In this document: positions 17,387 through 26,368 of the stretch, piece after piece
Numbering within the stretch: position 1 is the first letter of the stretch
How the letters are laid out: every line of letters starts with the position of its first letter
Origin: Flavobacterium aerium
GTDB taxonomy: Bacteria > Bacteroidota > Bacteroidia > Flavobacteriales > Flavobacteriaceae
Assembly (NCBI RefSeq): GCF_030766725.1
Contig: NZ_JARQWR010000007.1
Location: 186,001-250,000 of the forward strand
DNA: 64,000 nt
Reading direction: 5' to 3'
Position numbers and translations under genes: made by a program
Notes under the pieces: generated by a model
What the model saw: only the letters and a program-made list of their open reading frames with translations
Told to the model about the DNA's origin: nothing
The model's database searches: none

Positions 17387-18094
17387 CTAATTACTTTTCT
17401 CAGTCTTAAATATCCTATCCCAAATACGGGTATAAAATCCAAAATTATAGTCTTGATCAATGTGATGGGTCTCATGAAAGAAGCTATTCGTAACAATGTT
17501 TGTGACAAAATTATCTCTTCCATTTTTAGTTGTAAACCTCAACCCTAAATGCCCCATAATCCCCCAAACCAGATTAAAAACCAGAAAACACAGTAATGTA
17601 TTTAATGAAATATCAATCAGCATCATAAAAATAATGATGAATATACCAAAGGATAGTGCTTCAATGGGATTCAATACGTATAGGCTTATGGCATTTAGTT
17701 TTTCATGATTGTGGTGGAGATTGTGTATTATTTTATATACTATTTTGAAATGGGCAATACGATGGAATATATACATTAATAAATCTATGCTTAGGACCAT
17801 AAGCAAAAACATAACAATGGTTCTCAATAAGGAATCCTCAACAATAACGATGGTTCCATTTTTCCACAAATACCATCCTGGAATTAAAATCAACGTATTT
17901 GAAATAACAGAAACAATCGCCCATGCAATGTCCTCTCTACTGACAGGATGCTTTTCTATAGGGTTTCGAAATTGATCATGAAAATAGTGGAATATTTTAA
18001 ACACGAGTATTGCCAACAGAAACATACCTACGTTAGCTAAAAAGCAATGTAGTACTATTGAGGGCAGTGATAATGAATTAAAATAATCGTACAT
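17387..18094 (-). CDS. Sterol desaturase/fatty acid hydroxylase-family protein
   Basis: Membrane di-iron protein of 235 residues. The three histidine boxes are intact: HRIAH (111-115), HNLHH (124-128) and HETHH (207-211). Four hydrophobic segments lie at about 17-37, 57-78, 92-112 and 145-180. The family hydroxylates or desaturates sterols, fatty acids or carotenoids, or cleaves alkylglycerols; the substrate here is unknown. It starts one base past the stop of the M48 peptidase gene and is probably translated from the same mRNA. Confidence 0.9.
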   Translation of the reverse strand: MYDYFNSLSLPSIVLHCFLANVGMFLLAILVFKIFHYFHDQFRNPIEKHPVSREDIAWAIVSVISNTLILIPGWYLWKNGTIVIVEDSLLRTIVMFLLMVLSIDLLMYIFHRIAHFKIVYKIIHNLHHNHEKLNAISLYVLNPIEALSFGIFIIIFMMLIDISLNTLLCFLVFNLVWGIMGHLGLRFTTKNGRDNFVTNIVTNSFFHETHHIDQDYNFGFYTRIWDRIFKTEKSN

Positions 18095-18095
18095 A

Positions 18096-20135
18096 TTAAA
18101 TCATTAAATCGGACTGAAACTTTAATAAGTTCATTTTCATTAAAAAATAATCTCTTGAGATTAAATATTGATAATTATTAACTGAAGTAAAAAGAATATT
18201 TAAATTGTCATCCACATAGTTTTGATTTCTAAAATATATCCAATCATGTGATAAATAATCAACAAAATTATCTTTCATTTCTTTTGTTATTTCATCCTCT
18301 AAAACACTGTTCTCCAAAAGTATATTTATCTCAATTTTTAAGCTTTTTTCAAGTTTTTGAAGTGTTCTAAAATTAATTTCAATATCTTCAAATCGTGTAA
18401 CCACGCTGACAAAATTAGTCGCTTCAATAATATCAGTGTATAATTTAAGTTTTCGATCAAAATCAGCATCAGTATTAAAACAATCAAAATATGTATTTTT
18501 AAATTCATCTTCTCTCTTCACTATTTTTGCTTTATTGTAACTGTAATTATAAATATTTTTATCATTTTCTGTTATTTCATCTTGGATATTTTTAATATCT
18601 ATTTCAAGTTTATCAATTAAATGATTTGCTTCTTTTATAGTATATTTTTGTCCATTATAATCAAATGATTTTATTTTATATTTCTTATTTGAAATACCCA
18701 TTATAACATTTTTATCCTTAACTAATGCAATATGCTCATATACCAAATCAATTTTTTCTTTTGAATATAACTCTTCAACTGTATAATTAACATGATTATC
18801 TACAATCTCTAAGTCAAATTTATTTGGGTTTTTATTATCATAATAGCCATTGTATTTTTTATGAAAACTATTTTTCTGAATGGACTCAAAGTACTCTTCT
18901 TCAAATTTTTCATTTTCTAAGAAAGATACATTCCCTTCATAATTAATCTTTGAAAATATTTTATCTGTTAGGACTTCTTCTATCTTGAGTGGATTCGTGA
19001 ACAATGTCTTTGCTGGGTTATCATTCAAATTTTCTTTAATAATTTTCAGTTTTTCTAACGCCTTTATTCTTTCTCCTGTACTTGGATGTGAAGCCCATTG
19101 ATCTTCAATGTTTAATTTTGATTTATTATATTTATTTATATCTAAATCTGTTACTACAGGTAAACCATTCTTAAATAAAAGTTGACTTTCTTTTGCTTGA
19201 AAATTCATTACGATATGCTGCTCTTTAAATATATTATTACTTTTAATAGCATCTGGCACTTTAGTATCATAAAACAACAAAACAGAATTATAGGAATAAT
19301 CCGCTAATTCCATTCTTAAAAGAGATTCTTTTAACGGCATATAACCCGCAACATTAGCCGCTACTTCGTCTGCATGAAACTCCATTTCTCTAGACAATCC
19401 CATATAACTCAAATTGATGAATTCATACATTTTCCTTAAAACCCATTGAATCCCCTGGATTATTTTCATGGCAACAATAACAAAAACTGAAAAATATCCA
19501 CTAATATTAGCCCATTTTTGAATCATGTTTTCAAATGAATCATTATCATAAAGCATGTTGAAGATAACCTGATTCACATTGTAAACATAGCTTCCCACTT
19601 TCATACTACGCTGTGAAAAATGCCCAAATTCATGAGCTAAAATGGCTTTGAATTCCTGTTCTGAAACAGTATTCACTAACCCAAACCCAATATGTAAATT
19701 TTTTTTTATTGGAAAAAACATACTCCAAAAACTGGAATTATAGAATACACTCGCATTTACTTCTGATGATAAATATATCTTTTTAGGAAAATCTGTTTGA
19801 ACTTCGTCAACTATTTCTTTTATGAATTCAAATAATTTAGGTTCTTCGTTTTCAAAAATCTCAACCAAATGACCTCTATTAATTTCATGTTTTTTAAACA
19901 AAAACTTGAAAAGAAACGTTATAATAAAAAAACCTAAACTTGCTAATCCTAACCCTAGACCGATTGTAAGAATCATAGGTTTTGTAATAATTAATGTAAC
20001 ACCTCCAAATACACATAATACTGTTAATCCAACTGATAACGATAATAAAATCATGTATACAAAAACAAATATCACAATTGAAAAAATTGCTTTACTCGTC
20101 ATTTTTTTAAAATTCTTAGATACTGTAATATTCAT
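18096..20135 (-). CDS. M48-family membrane metalloprotease
   Basis: 679-residue zinc protease. Two hydrophobic segments (about 16-50 and 52-80) are followed by the catalytic domain with HEFGH (168-172) and the third zinc ligand E252 in MEFHAD, then a further hydrophobic stretch at about 213-240. This is the HtpX/Ste24-like M48 plan. The C-terminal half (about 370-679) is charged, helical, and far longer than HtpX (about 290 residues), with no domain I recognise. It is probably a membrane-bound quality-control protease with a large cytoplasmic extension. It is co-transcribed with the sterol desaturase-like gene. Confidence 0.9.
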   Translation of the reverse strand: MNITVSKNFKKMTSKAIFSIVIFVFVYMILLSLSVGLTVLCVFGGVTLIITKPMILTIGLGLGLASLGFFIITFLFKFLFKKHEINRGHLVEIFENEEPKLFEFIKEIVDEVQTDFPKKIYLSSEVNASVFYNSSFWSMFFPIKKNLHIGFGLVNTVSEQEFKAILAHEFGHFSQRSMKVGSYVYNVNQVIFNMLYDNDSFENMIQKWANISGYFSVFVIVAMKIIQGIQWVLRKMYEFINLSYMGLSREMEFHADEVAANVAGYMPLKESLLRMELADYSYNSVLLFYDTKVPDAIKSNNIFKEQHIVMNFQAKESQLLFKNGLPVVTDLDINKYNKSKLNIEDQWASHPSTGERIKALEKLKIIKENLNDNPAKTLFTNPLKIEEVLTDKIFSKINYEGNVSFLENEKFEEEYFESIQKNSFHKKYNGYYDNKNPNKFDLEIVDNHVNYTVEELYSKEKIDLVYEHIALVKDKNVIMGISNKKYKIKSFDYNGQKYTIKEANHLIDKLEIDIKNIQDEITENDKNIYNYSYNKAKIVKREDEFKNTYFDCFNTDADFDRKLKLYTDIIEATNFVSVVTRFEDIEINFRTLQKLEKSLKIEINILLENSVLEDEITKEMKDNFVDYLSHDWIYFRNQNYVDDNLNILFTSVNNYQYLISRDYFLMKMNLLKFQSDLMI

Positions 20136-20255
20136 TATATTTATTCTTAAATAATTCTTAACCGTTGTTCAATTTTTATTTCTTTAAAGTTATGATTTAC
20201 TTTATTCTTTAAGTGATTACTTTTGGAACCTTAACCATTACATTCATCCAAAGAT

Positions 20256-20780
20256 ATGGAACTTCGAATTGAAATAAAACCTAACGTTGAGATTGCAGAA
20301 AAAAGGTATCCCGAAATTCTGAAATCTATTTTGGATTATACCGATTTTTGTGATGAGCATGGTGATGAGGAATTGATTGAATATCATATACTAGAAACTA
20401 AACTTCAAAAAATTACCCAGAAAGACATTTCTAAGTTTAATCTCTATGAATGGTGGGAAGAAGAAGGCGCTGAAGTTCTTGCTTTTAGAATCAGTTTGCC
20501 TGATCCTCTTCCTCTAACAAATACTACACAGGAAGAATTAGCAGAAGTAGTAAAACGAATCAAAACGCCTATAGAGTTTGTTCGAAACAATGAAGTAGAA
20601 ATCAATTTTGAAAATCAATTCAAATATTACTTTGATGATTATTACCATCAATTCTTGAAACTAAATTTCAAATCGTACAAACATAACTTATTTCATAGTT
20701 TTAAAGATCAAAAGGGAAATTATACAGAACATACGGTCGATGAGATAATCCATTTAATCTGGAACAATGGAAAGGTTTAA
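20256..20780 (+). CDS. Hypothetical protein
   Basis: 174-residue soluble acidic protein with no signal peptide, membrane segment or motif I recognise. Aromatic and acidic residues are frequent (NLYEWWEEEGAEVLAFR, NQFKYYFDDYYHQF). The start MELRIEIKPN follows a gap of 120 bases after the divergent M48 gene. A hairpin overlaps its stop codon. It is monocistronic. Confidence 0.75.
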   Translation: MELRIEIKPNVEIAEKRYPEILKSILDYTDFCDEHGDEELIEYHILETKLQKITQKDISKFNLYEWWEEEGAEVLAFRISLPDPLPLTNTTQEELAEVVKRIKTPIEFVRNNEVEINFENQFKYYFDDYYHQFLKLNFKSYKHNLFHSFKDQKGNYTEHTVDEIIHLIWNNGKV

Positions 20781-20800
20781 TTACCATTGATTAAACCTTT
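20771..20800. terminator. Hairpin between convergent genes
   Basis: A perfect 11-bp stem AAAGGTTTAAT/ATTAAACCTTT (20771-20781, 20790-20800) includes the stop codon of the upstream gene. The T-run is short, so termination is likely but not certain. Confidence 0.55.
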
Positions 20801-20812
20801 CGTTATTACTAA

Positions 20813-21769
20813 TTACTTCTTTTCTGGATTCAGCCAAATTACTTTTTGCTCGGGTACATGTTCTTTTCCGATAATCTCTCGATACAAATCAGGACGACGG
20901 GCTTTAATATATCGGCTTCCTCCTGCTTGATCCAACTTTTCTCGCGTTATCGTACTTGTTACAAAGCTATCATCGAACGAACGGCATTCTGCCAGAATAT
21001 CGCCAAAAGGATCAATAATCATCGAACATCCATTTTTTAACTGGTCATCATCCATTCCTATTGGGTTTGAAAAAATGGCATATACAGCATTATCATAGGC
21101 TCGGGATGGCAACCATTTCATAAGCCAATCTCGCCCTTTCATTCCATCAAACTCTAGACGTAGTGAAGTAGGGTTTACTTCTCGATTTTCCCATAGTTGT
21201 GGGTCTACAAAACCTGCTCCTGGTCGCGAGGATGGTGTACACATTGTAACGTGAGGCATAAAAATAATTTCCGCTCCTAATAAGGCTGTTGCTCTTACAT
21301 TTTCAATAATATTATTATCATAACAGATTAAAATCCCACATTTCCATCCTTTAATTTCAAAAACACAATAAGCATTTCCCGCTATTAAATATGGATTTAT
21401 AAAGGGATGTAGTTTTCTGTATTTTGCTACTAATCCGTTTTGATCTACACATACATAGGCTTTATATAGATTCTCATCTTTGTCTTTTTCAAAGAGTCCT
21501 GCTAGAATTACAATATTATACTGCTTTGCTATTTCTTGTAATCGTATGATGCTTTCTCCTTCCGGTAGGTATTCTGCTAAATCTAACATTTGTTCTTTTG
21601 TCAAATGCCTAGCAAAAGTATATCCTGTAATTGAACATTCATGGAAAGCAATTACGTCTGATCCTTCTGCCGCTGCTGATTTTGCTAGTTTTTCAATGAT
21701 TGAAAGGTTGTAATTTTTATCTCCGCTTTTATTTTCAAATTGGGCTGTTGATATTTTCATTTTGTCCAT
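20813..21769 (-). CDS. Nitrilase-superfamily amidohydrolase
   Basis: Carbon-nitrogen hydrolase of 318 residues with the Glu-Lys-Cys triad: E44 (HECSITGY), K119 (KYRKLHP) and C149 (CGILICYDN). It hydrolyses nitrile, amide or carbamoyl bonds; the subfamily is not clear, but the long loop with PSSRPGAGFVDP and the length suggest an aliphatic amidase or N-carbamoylase-like enzyme. An AraC-type regulator gene lies just upstream on the same strand, and a perfect inverted repeat covers its putative promoter, so inducible expression is likely. Met4 is an alternative start. Confidence 0.88.
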   Translation of the reverse strand: MDKMKISTAQFENKSGDKNYNLSIIEKLAKSAAAEGSDVIAFHECSITGYTFARHLTKEQMLDLAEYLPEGESIIRLQEIAKQYNIVILAGLFEKDKDENLYKAYVCVDQNGLVAKYRKLHPFINPYLIAGNAYCVFEIKGWKCGILICYDNNIIENVRATALLGAEIIFMPHVTMCTPSSRPGAGFVDPQLWENREVNPTSLRLEFDGMKGRDWLMKWLPSRAYDNAVYAIFSNPIGMDDDQLKNGCSMIIDPFGDILAECRSFDDSFVTSTITREKLDQAGGSRYIKARRPDLYREIIGKEHVPEQKVIWLNPEKK

Positions 21770-21780
21770 AATTCATCTGA

Positions 21781-21817
21781 TTTTTAGACAAAACTATAAT
21801 ATGGTTTTGTCTAAAAA
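21781..21817 (-). promoter_or_regulatory. Operator-like inverted repeat at nitrilase promoter
   Basis: A perfect 14-bp inverted repeat, TTTTTAGACAAAAC (21781-21794) and its complement (21804-21817), is separated by nine bases and begins 12 bases before the nitrilase start. On the minus strand it contains TAGTTTTG (21796-21789), matching the -7 consensus TAnnTTTG. It has no T-run beyond the stem, so an operator fits better than a terminator. Confidence 0.55.
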
Positions 21818-21851
21818 ATGTACAAAACCGACATGTTTTTAAAATGAGTAG

Positions 21852-22664
21852 TTATGAAAGTTCTAAGAAATTAACCGCCAAAGGGTCAACTTTATGTAGG
21901 TATTGTGAAGGGGTTAGTCCTGTATATTTTTTAAATTCACGAATTAGGTTGGGTTGATCGTAATAGCCTGTTTCATAAGCCAAGGAAGTAAGATTCAGTT
22001 TTTCTTTGTTTGATTTTATGGATTTTAAGAAGGTGTGTAGTTTTACAATTCCACTGAATTTTTTAGGGCTTACTCCTATTTTCTCTGTAAAAACACGTTC
22101 TAGTTTTCTTTCGCTACATCCTGTAAATGCAGTGAGTTGTGGTATAGAAACAATGCCTTTATTTTTCACAATAAAATCTATTGATGTTATTACTAATGAG
22201 GGCGATGGTGTTGATTTTCGGCTTACTAATTTTCTGAAAAAATCTTCAACACTATTAATTTTACCCTGAATGGTGATTTGTTCCATCAACTGTTCTTGTA
22301 GGTTTGTCGCATCGGTCCCAAATAAATCGGTCGTTTGAATAATGTTGTCTTTCAATTCGTTGGAGGCGATATTTAAGACATTATTTAATCCATAGGCATG
22401 GAAAACAACAATTAGTAAGGAGGTATCTCCCTGACAATACAAGTTTTTAAATGAATTCAGCTGTCCGTACACAAAAGTATCGGGTAAGTATTCTGGAATG
22501 TTCTGTGTTGTGAATCCTTGAATGAGATTATTTTTAAAAGAAAAAACCAGGCCCATATTCCCATCTGAAAACAAGCGGAGTTTTTTCACTTCTTCTGCTT
22601 GAGTATCCAGAAAAAGATAGTGTTTGATAATTCCTGATAATACTATGGAGGGATTTAGTTGCAT
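21852..22664 (-). CDS. AraC-family transcriptional regulator
   Basis: 270-residue regulator. The N-terminal sensing domain (about 1-150) resembles the DUF6597-type domain (ending TFVYGQLNS...LLIVVFHAYGL). The C-terminal double helix-turn-helix (about 165-260) contains FTGCSERKLERVFTEKIGVSPKKF and the family signature region up to YTGLTPSQYL. It lies 83 bases before the nitrilase gene on the same strand and is the best candidate to control it, but this is not shown. Confidence 0.92.
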   Translation of the reverse strand: MQLNPSIVLSGIIKHYLFLDTQAEEVKKLRLFSDGNMGLVFSFKNNLIQGFTTQNIPEYLPDTFVYGQLNSFKNLYCQGDTSLLIVVFHAYGLNNVLNIASNELKDNIIQTTDLFGTDATNLQEQLMEQITIQGKINSVEDFFRKLVSRKSTPSPSLVITSIDFIVKNKGIVSIPQLTAFTGCSERKLERVFTEKIGVSPKKFSGIVKLHTFLKSIKSNKEKLNLTSLAYETGYYDQPNLIREFKKYTGLTPSQYLHKVDPLAVNFLELS

Positions 22665-22688
22665 ATTGACGACGTAAATATACTTTAT

Positions 22689-23051
22689 TTACTTTTTATG
22701 GGATACAATATTCAATGTTCCACCATTGGGTTCCTTAACAAAAAAACGTCTTACACCCCAACTTTCATCAGTAATCGGGTATACAATATTCAGATTTAAT
22801 TCTATTGCCTTTTGATAAAAGGTGTCTACATCTAGAACTTCAATCGAAAGAAAAACAGCTTTATTATTCAGTATCTGGTTTGTATCATTTTCCAATACAT
22901 TAATTTGTCCCGTAGGATTTTCTTTTGATGCAAATGTTATAATCCATGACATATCCATCACTATTTCTAATCCTAAAAAATCGCAATAAAAGATTTTACT
23001 TTTCTCTAAATCATCGGAGTAAATATTGGGTACTATTCTTTTTACACTCAT
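22689..23051 (-). CDS. VOC-family protein (glyoxalase/bleomycin resistance fold)
   Basis: 120-residue vicinal-oxygen-chelate protein. The start VPNIYSDDLEKSKIFYCDFLG and the end FFVKEPNGGTLNIV are typical of the two beta-alpha-beta-beta-beta units. Metal ligands are not obvious: the usual His near the N-terminus is absent and a Glu lies in the EPNGG segment. The substrate is unknown. It shares strand with the AraC gene, 24 bases away, and may be co-transcribed. Confidence 0.88.
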   Translation of the reverse strand: MSVKRIVPNIYSDDLEKSKIFYCDFLGLEIVMDMSWIITFASKENPTGQINVLENDTNQILNNKAVFLSIEVLDVDTFYQKAIELNLNIVYPITDESWGVRRFFVKEPNGGTLNIVSHKK

Positions 23052-23100
23052 TTCTTAAGGATTTTAATTCACCGTAAACATAAATTAAAGATACAAAAGT

Positions 23101-23574
23101 TTATTTTGTTTGGTCTTTAGAAAATGGTCGTATGGCAAATCTATATACCCATCCTATGAAGAATAATTGTAATGGAATTCGAAACCAGAGGTAATTTAAT
23201 CCTTCTCCATTAAAATTGGCTTCTTGTAGATTGACATGTTTCATTGCTGCATAAATATTAGCTGGTAGTAATAGAATAAAAAACAGAATCAACCACCAAG
23301 CAGTTTTTATTTGCATTCGTGGTACTAATAAACCAATGGCTGCAGTTAATTCTATAATGCCTGTGAAGTAAATTATTTCAATACGAAAAGGTATGAAATC
23401 AGGCAACATCATTGCCATTCCTTTGGCAAACATAAAGTGTCCAACGGCAGTTAACACTAGCATTGCTGACATTGCAATTCTACCCGATAAAGCGATTTTA
23501 TAATCTCCCTGTATGATTTTAAAGAGAATCATGGAGAGCATAAAGGTTCCTAATAACGTTATTATTGTTTCCAT
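23101..23574 (-). CDS. DoxX-family membrane protein
   Basis: 157 residues with four hydrophobic helices (about 5-22, 30-52, 65-85, 93-112) and the DoxX-like pattern FTGIIELTAAIGLLVPRMQ. The function of the family is uncertain; members have been linked to redox or sulfur metabolism and to oxidative stress. It lies 49 bases after the Crp/Fnr gene on the same strand. Confidence 0.85.
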   Translation of the reverse strand: METIITLLGTFMLSMILFKIIQGDYKIALSGRIAMSAMLVLTAVGHFMFAKGMAMMLPDFIPFRIEIIYFTGIIELTAAIGLLVPRMQIKTAWWLILFFILLLPANIYAAMKHVNLQEANFNGEGLNYLWFRIPLQLFFIGWVYRFAIRPFSKDQTK

Positions 23575-23623
23575 TTTTTTAGCAAAGTTCTATCAATAGC
23601 TGTTGCTAAACAATGAACCTAAG

Positions 23624-24190
23624 TTAAGAAATTCGTTTTCGGATCCGGCTTAGTGCCTGTGGAGTGATTCCTAAATAGGTGGCCAAATATTTTTGAGGGA
23701 TTTTTTGAATTAAGTGCGGTTGTTCTGTAAATAGTTTTAAATAGCGTTCCTCTGCTGTTTCATTTAAAAGAGATAGTTCTCTTTTGGATTTCTTTAAAAA
23801 CAATTCTTCACTGGCATATCTTCCTATCGTATTTCCTACTATCGTATTTGTATAAATATCCTGAAGATCTGCATAGGTTAAACGCCAAAGAACAGTCTCC
23901 GCTAATGTTTCCATATGATAGGTTGATGGGGCTTGTCGAAGGAAAGAATCATAGGCACTCACAAATTCATTATCAAAAGAAAAAGCAAATGTCCTGTCAT
24001 TTTCTACTGCTGGAATGTAATATCGAACAACCCCTTTTTCTACAAAAGACAGATAATTTTCTACTTTACCTATTTCTAAGAGTTGTGTTTTCTTTGGGAA
24101 TTCAACTCTTGTTAATTTGGACGAGAATAGATCCCAATCTTCATCTGATAGTTTCGAAAATTGATCAAAATAGTTTCGAATTTGTTCCAT
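23624..24190 (-). CDS. Crp/Fnr-family transcriptional regulator
   Basis: 188-residue regulator with a cyclic-nucleotide-binding-like beta barrel (about 20-120) and a C-terminal helix-turn-helix (about 145-185: LIQKIPQKYLATYLGITPQALSRIRKR). There is no Fe-S cysteine cluster, and the phosphate-binding cassette of true cAMP receptors is not clear. It probably controls the DoxX gene that follows. The intact HTH is a useful comparison for the damaged homologue at 30579-31214. Confidence 0.9.
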   Translation of the reverse strand: MEQIRNYFDQFSKLSDEDWDLFSSKLTRVEFPKKTQLLEIGKVENYLSFVEKGVVRYYIPAVENDRTFAFSFDNEFVSAYDSFLRQAPSTYHMETLAETVLWRLTYADLQDIYTNTIVGNTIGRYASEELFLKKSKRELSLLNETAEERYLKLFTEQPHLIQKIPQKYLATYLGITPQALSRIRKRIS

Positions 24191-24231
24191 ATAAATGATT
24201 TATCTTCTATTAGAATTTGTTTAAATACTAT

Positions 24232-24738
24232 TTATTTTTTCATTCCGGTCTTCCTGTCAAGAATAAATTCTTCCCAACCTCCTGGAGGATCTAGCTCTCC
24301 TATTCCTCTAATATAATTTTGACAAAAATCATTAATTAATACTCCATCAATTGCCAAACACTCATTACTCCATAATAATTTCCCTCCTTTATTTATTGCA
24401 TAAACTCCATAGGCTCCTGCAACATAAAATATATTATCATAATAATATAAGTGAGAAAAATATCCACTTATTTCCATAGTAAGGACATTAAGATTTTTCT
24501 TGACATCAAAAAGATGGAAATACATTTCATGTCCAACAGCAAGTAAATTACCTTCAATTACAGCTTTTTTAAATGGACTACACTTATATTCATATCTTAA
24601 TTCATAAATATTATAATTTCCATGAAAATCTATTATTATAAATTCATTCTTTTGATAATGAATTGTCTCTTTACTTGAAATTAGAATTGGCACATTCTCA
24701 TTTTCTCTAGGAATTACGGAGCAGAATTTAATATTCAT
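24232..24738 (-). CDS. Hypothetical protein, beta-propeller-like
   Basis: 168 residues from the ATG at 24738. An ATG at 24774 would add 12 residues but overlap the end of the kinase gene; either could be used. The sequence has repeated beta-strand blocks (FIIIDFHGNYNIYEL, LLAVGHEMYFHLFDV, NIFYVAGAYGVYAIN) like propeller or WG-repeat proteins, and ends in FILDRKTGMKK. No catalytic motif and no signal peptide are visible. It follows the P-loop kinase gene and may be co-transcribed. I do not recognise a family. Confidence 0.7.
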   Translation of the reverse strand: MNIKFCSVIPRENENVPILISSKETIHYQKNEFIIIDFHGNYNIYELRYEYKCSPFKKAVIEGNLLAVGHEMYFHLFDVKKNLNVLTMEISGYFSHLYYYDNIFYVAGAYGVYAINKGGKLLWSNECLAIDGVLINDFCQNYIRGIGELDPPGGWEEFILDRKTGMKK

Positions 24739-24751
24739 ATAGATAATTTCA

Positions 24752-25231
24752 TTACTTTTTTTTGATTTTATCAATCAATATATCCACTGTTTGATTGGGT
24801 GTTAAACTACCATTATCTACAAACCAATTACTGAACGACCGTGTTGCATAGCCTTGTTTGTACATCTCTTTGATTCGTTTTCGCTCCCATGCCATCAGCT
24901 TTCGTTCTCCTCTATTCGTTAGAGCTATGCTTTCTGGTGTATTTAGTGTGATGACATATAATTCTTGTTCTGTCTTCACACATTCGGATTGGATAAAATC
25001 ATAATCTATTTGTCGCAACGGATAGGCCACCACAAGGTATTCTTTTTTTATATTTTGTATCGATTGCTGAATGTAAGTCATCGATGCTTGAATATGTTCT
25101 TTCAACCTATGTTCATCTTCCAGACCATTATCATCACCGTCTATAAAAAGCGCATTGGGTAGCTTTTCGGCTAATAGCTTTCCAATAGTGGTTTTTCCAG
25201 AATTAACTACTCCATTAATACAAATTATCAT
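24752..25231 (-). CDS. P-loop kinase-like ATPase
   Basis: 159 residues with an N-terminal Walker A GVVNSGKTT (7-15), a kinase-like segment ALFIDGDDNGL and a lid-like Arg-rich stretch (RGERKLMAWERKRIKEM). This resembles the shikimate/adenylate kinase-like or zeta-toxin-like P-loop proteins annotated as AAA family ATPase. The phosphorylated substrate is unknown. The serine hydrolase gene upstream is separated by 11 bases, so an operon is likely. Confidence 0.8.
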   Translation of the reverse strand: MIICINGVVNSGKTTIGKLLAEKLPNALFIDGDDNGLEDEHRLKEHIQASMTYIQQSIQNIKKEYLVVAYPLRQIDYDFIQSECVKTEQELYVITLNTPESIALTNRGERKLMAWERKRIKEMYKQGYATRSFSNWFVDNGSLTPNQTVDILIDKIKKK

Positions 25232-25242
25232 TTTAAAGTATT

Positions 25243-26322
25243 TTAATCTTCTACATAGTGTTTTGCCTTCAGTATTTTCAAAATGCTATTGGTTGCTGGC
25301 CACATTTCAAATGATGTCCCCATATTGGTGAGCATGATGATTGTGATTTCACGTTTCAAATCTCTCCAGATTACCGTTTGATATCCATTTAATTCGCCTG
25401 TATGGAAGACCACTTTATTCTCATTATCATCTACTATAAGCCATCCAAATCCATATTCTGATAGCTTACCATTATTGAGCTTCGGTTTTGTAAAAGCTTC
25501 TTGTAATCTTTTTTCTTCAATTAGCTTATTTTCATACAGTGCCTGATCCCATAAGAACATATCTTCTGCTGTAGAGAATATGCCACCATCCCCAGTCGTG
25601 CGAATGGCATAATCATCTAATTCTCCTTTCTTAGTAAAGCCTATAGCCCTATTGTCATTGTCTAACGTTGGTGTATCGATAACTTTTGTATGGGTCATTT
25701 GTAGCGGTTTAAAAATCGTTTGATCCATAAACACTGCGAATGGTTTCTCACTTACTTTTTCAATGATTAATGATAATAGAACGTAACCTGTATTACTATA
25801 TTCGTATTTTTCTCCTGGATTAAAATCTAACTTTTTTTGATTCATCAACCAGTTCAATACTTCTGTATTTGAAAAACCATGGATGATTTGTACCTCATCT
25901 TCTAAATAATCTTTTAGTCCAGAGGTATGATTGAGTAAGTTTCGAATTGTAATTCTTTTGGCATAACTGGGAAGCTGTGGAAAGTATTTTACAATGGCAT
26001 CATCGTACGCAATTTTTTTTTGCTTTTTCAAAAGCATAATACCCATTGCAGTAAATTGTTTCGATAGGGATGCTAAATAAAACGTTGAGTTTTTGTCTAA
26101 AAGACTGTGCGTTCTCACATCGGCATATCCAATGGCTGTATCGTAAATTATTTTACCTTTTTCAGCCACTAGCACTGCTCCATTAAATCCTCCTTCTTTA
26201 TTAAATTTTTTCATCACAGTATCAATACGGTCATGTTCACTTCCTGATTTGCAGGAAAAGAGCCCACTACTTATAAGCAATACGCTGATTACAATTTTTA
26301 TGGTTTGAGTATTTAAAGTCAT
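25243..26322 (-). CDS. Beta-lactamase-family serine hydrolase, lipoprotein
   Basis: 359-residue class C beta-lactamase-like enzyme (PF00144). The lipobox GLFSC (Cys24) suggests periplasmic membrane anchoring. Catalytic motifs are SxxK S85-LSK88, the Tyr motif Y175-SN177 and HTG in VVFHTGELNG near the end. The family contains DD-peptidases, esterases and penicillin-binding-like hydrolases; resistance activity cannot be claimed from sequence. It is probably the first gene of a unit with the kinase-like and propeller-like genes. Confidence 0.92.
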   Translation of the reverse strand: MTLNTQTIKIVISVLLISSGLFSCKSGSEHDRIDTVMKKFNKEGGFNGAVLVAEKGKIIYDTAIGYADVRTHSLLDKNSTFYLASLSKQFTAMGIMLLKKQKKIAYDDAIVKYFPQLPSYAKRITIRNLLNHTSGLKDYLEDEVQIIHGFSNTEVLNWLMNQKKLDFNPGEKYEYSNTGYVLLSLIIEKVSEKPFAVFMDQTIFKPLQMTHTKVIDTPTLDNDNRAIGFTKKGELDDYAIRTTGDGGIFSTAEDMFLWDQALYENKLIEEKRLQEAFTKPKLNNGKLSEYGFGWLIVDDNENKVVFHTGELNGYQTVIWRDLKREITIIMLTNMGTSFEMWPATNSILKILKAKHYVED

Positions 26323-26368
26323 TTTCGGGGGAGTATTTTATATTTAAAAATAAGGTTTTTAGAAATAA

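Noticed and set aside
25243..26322. Antibiotic resistance beta-lactamase
   Set aside because: The PF00144 motifs fit many esterases and peptidases; sequence alone does not support resistance.
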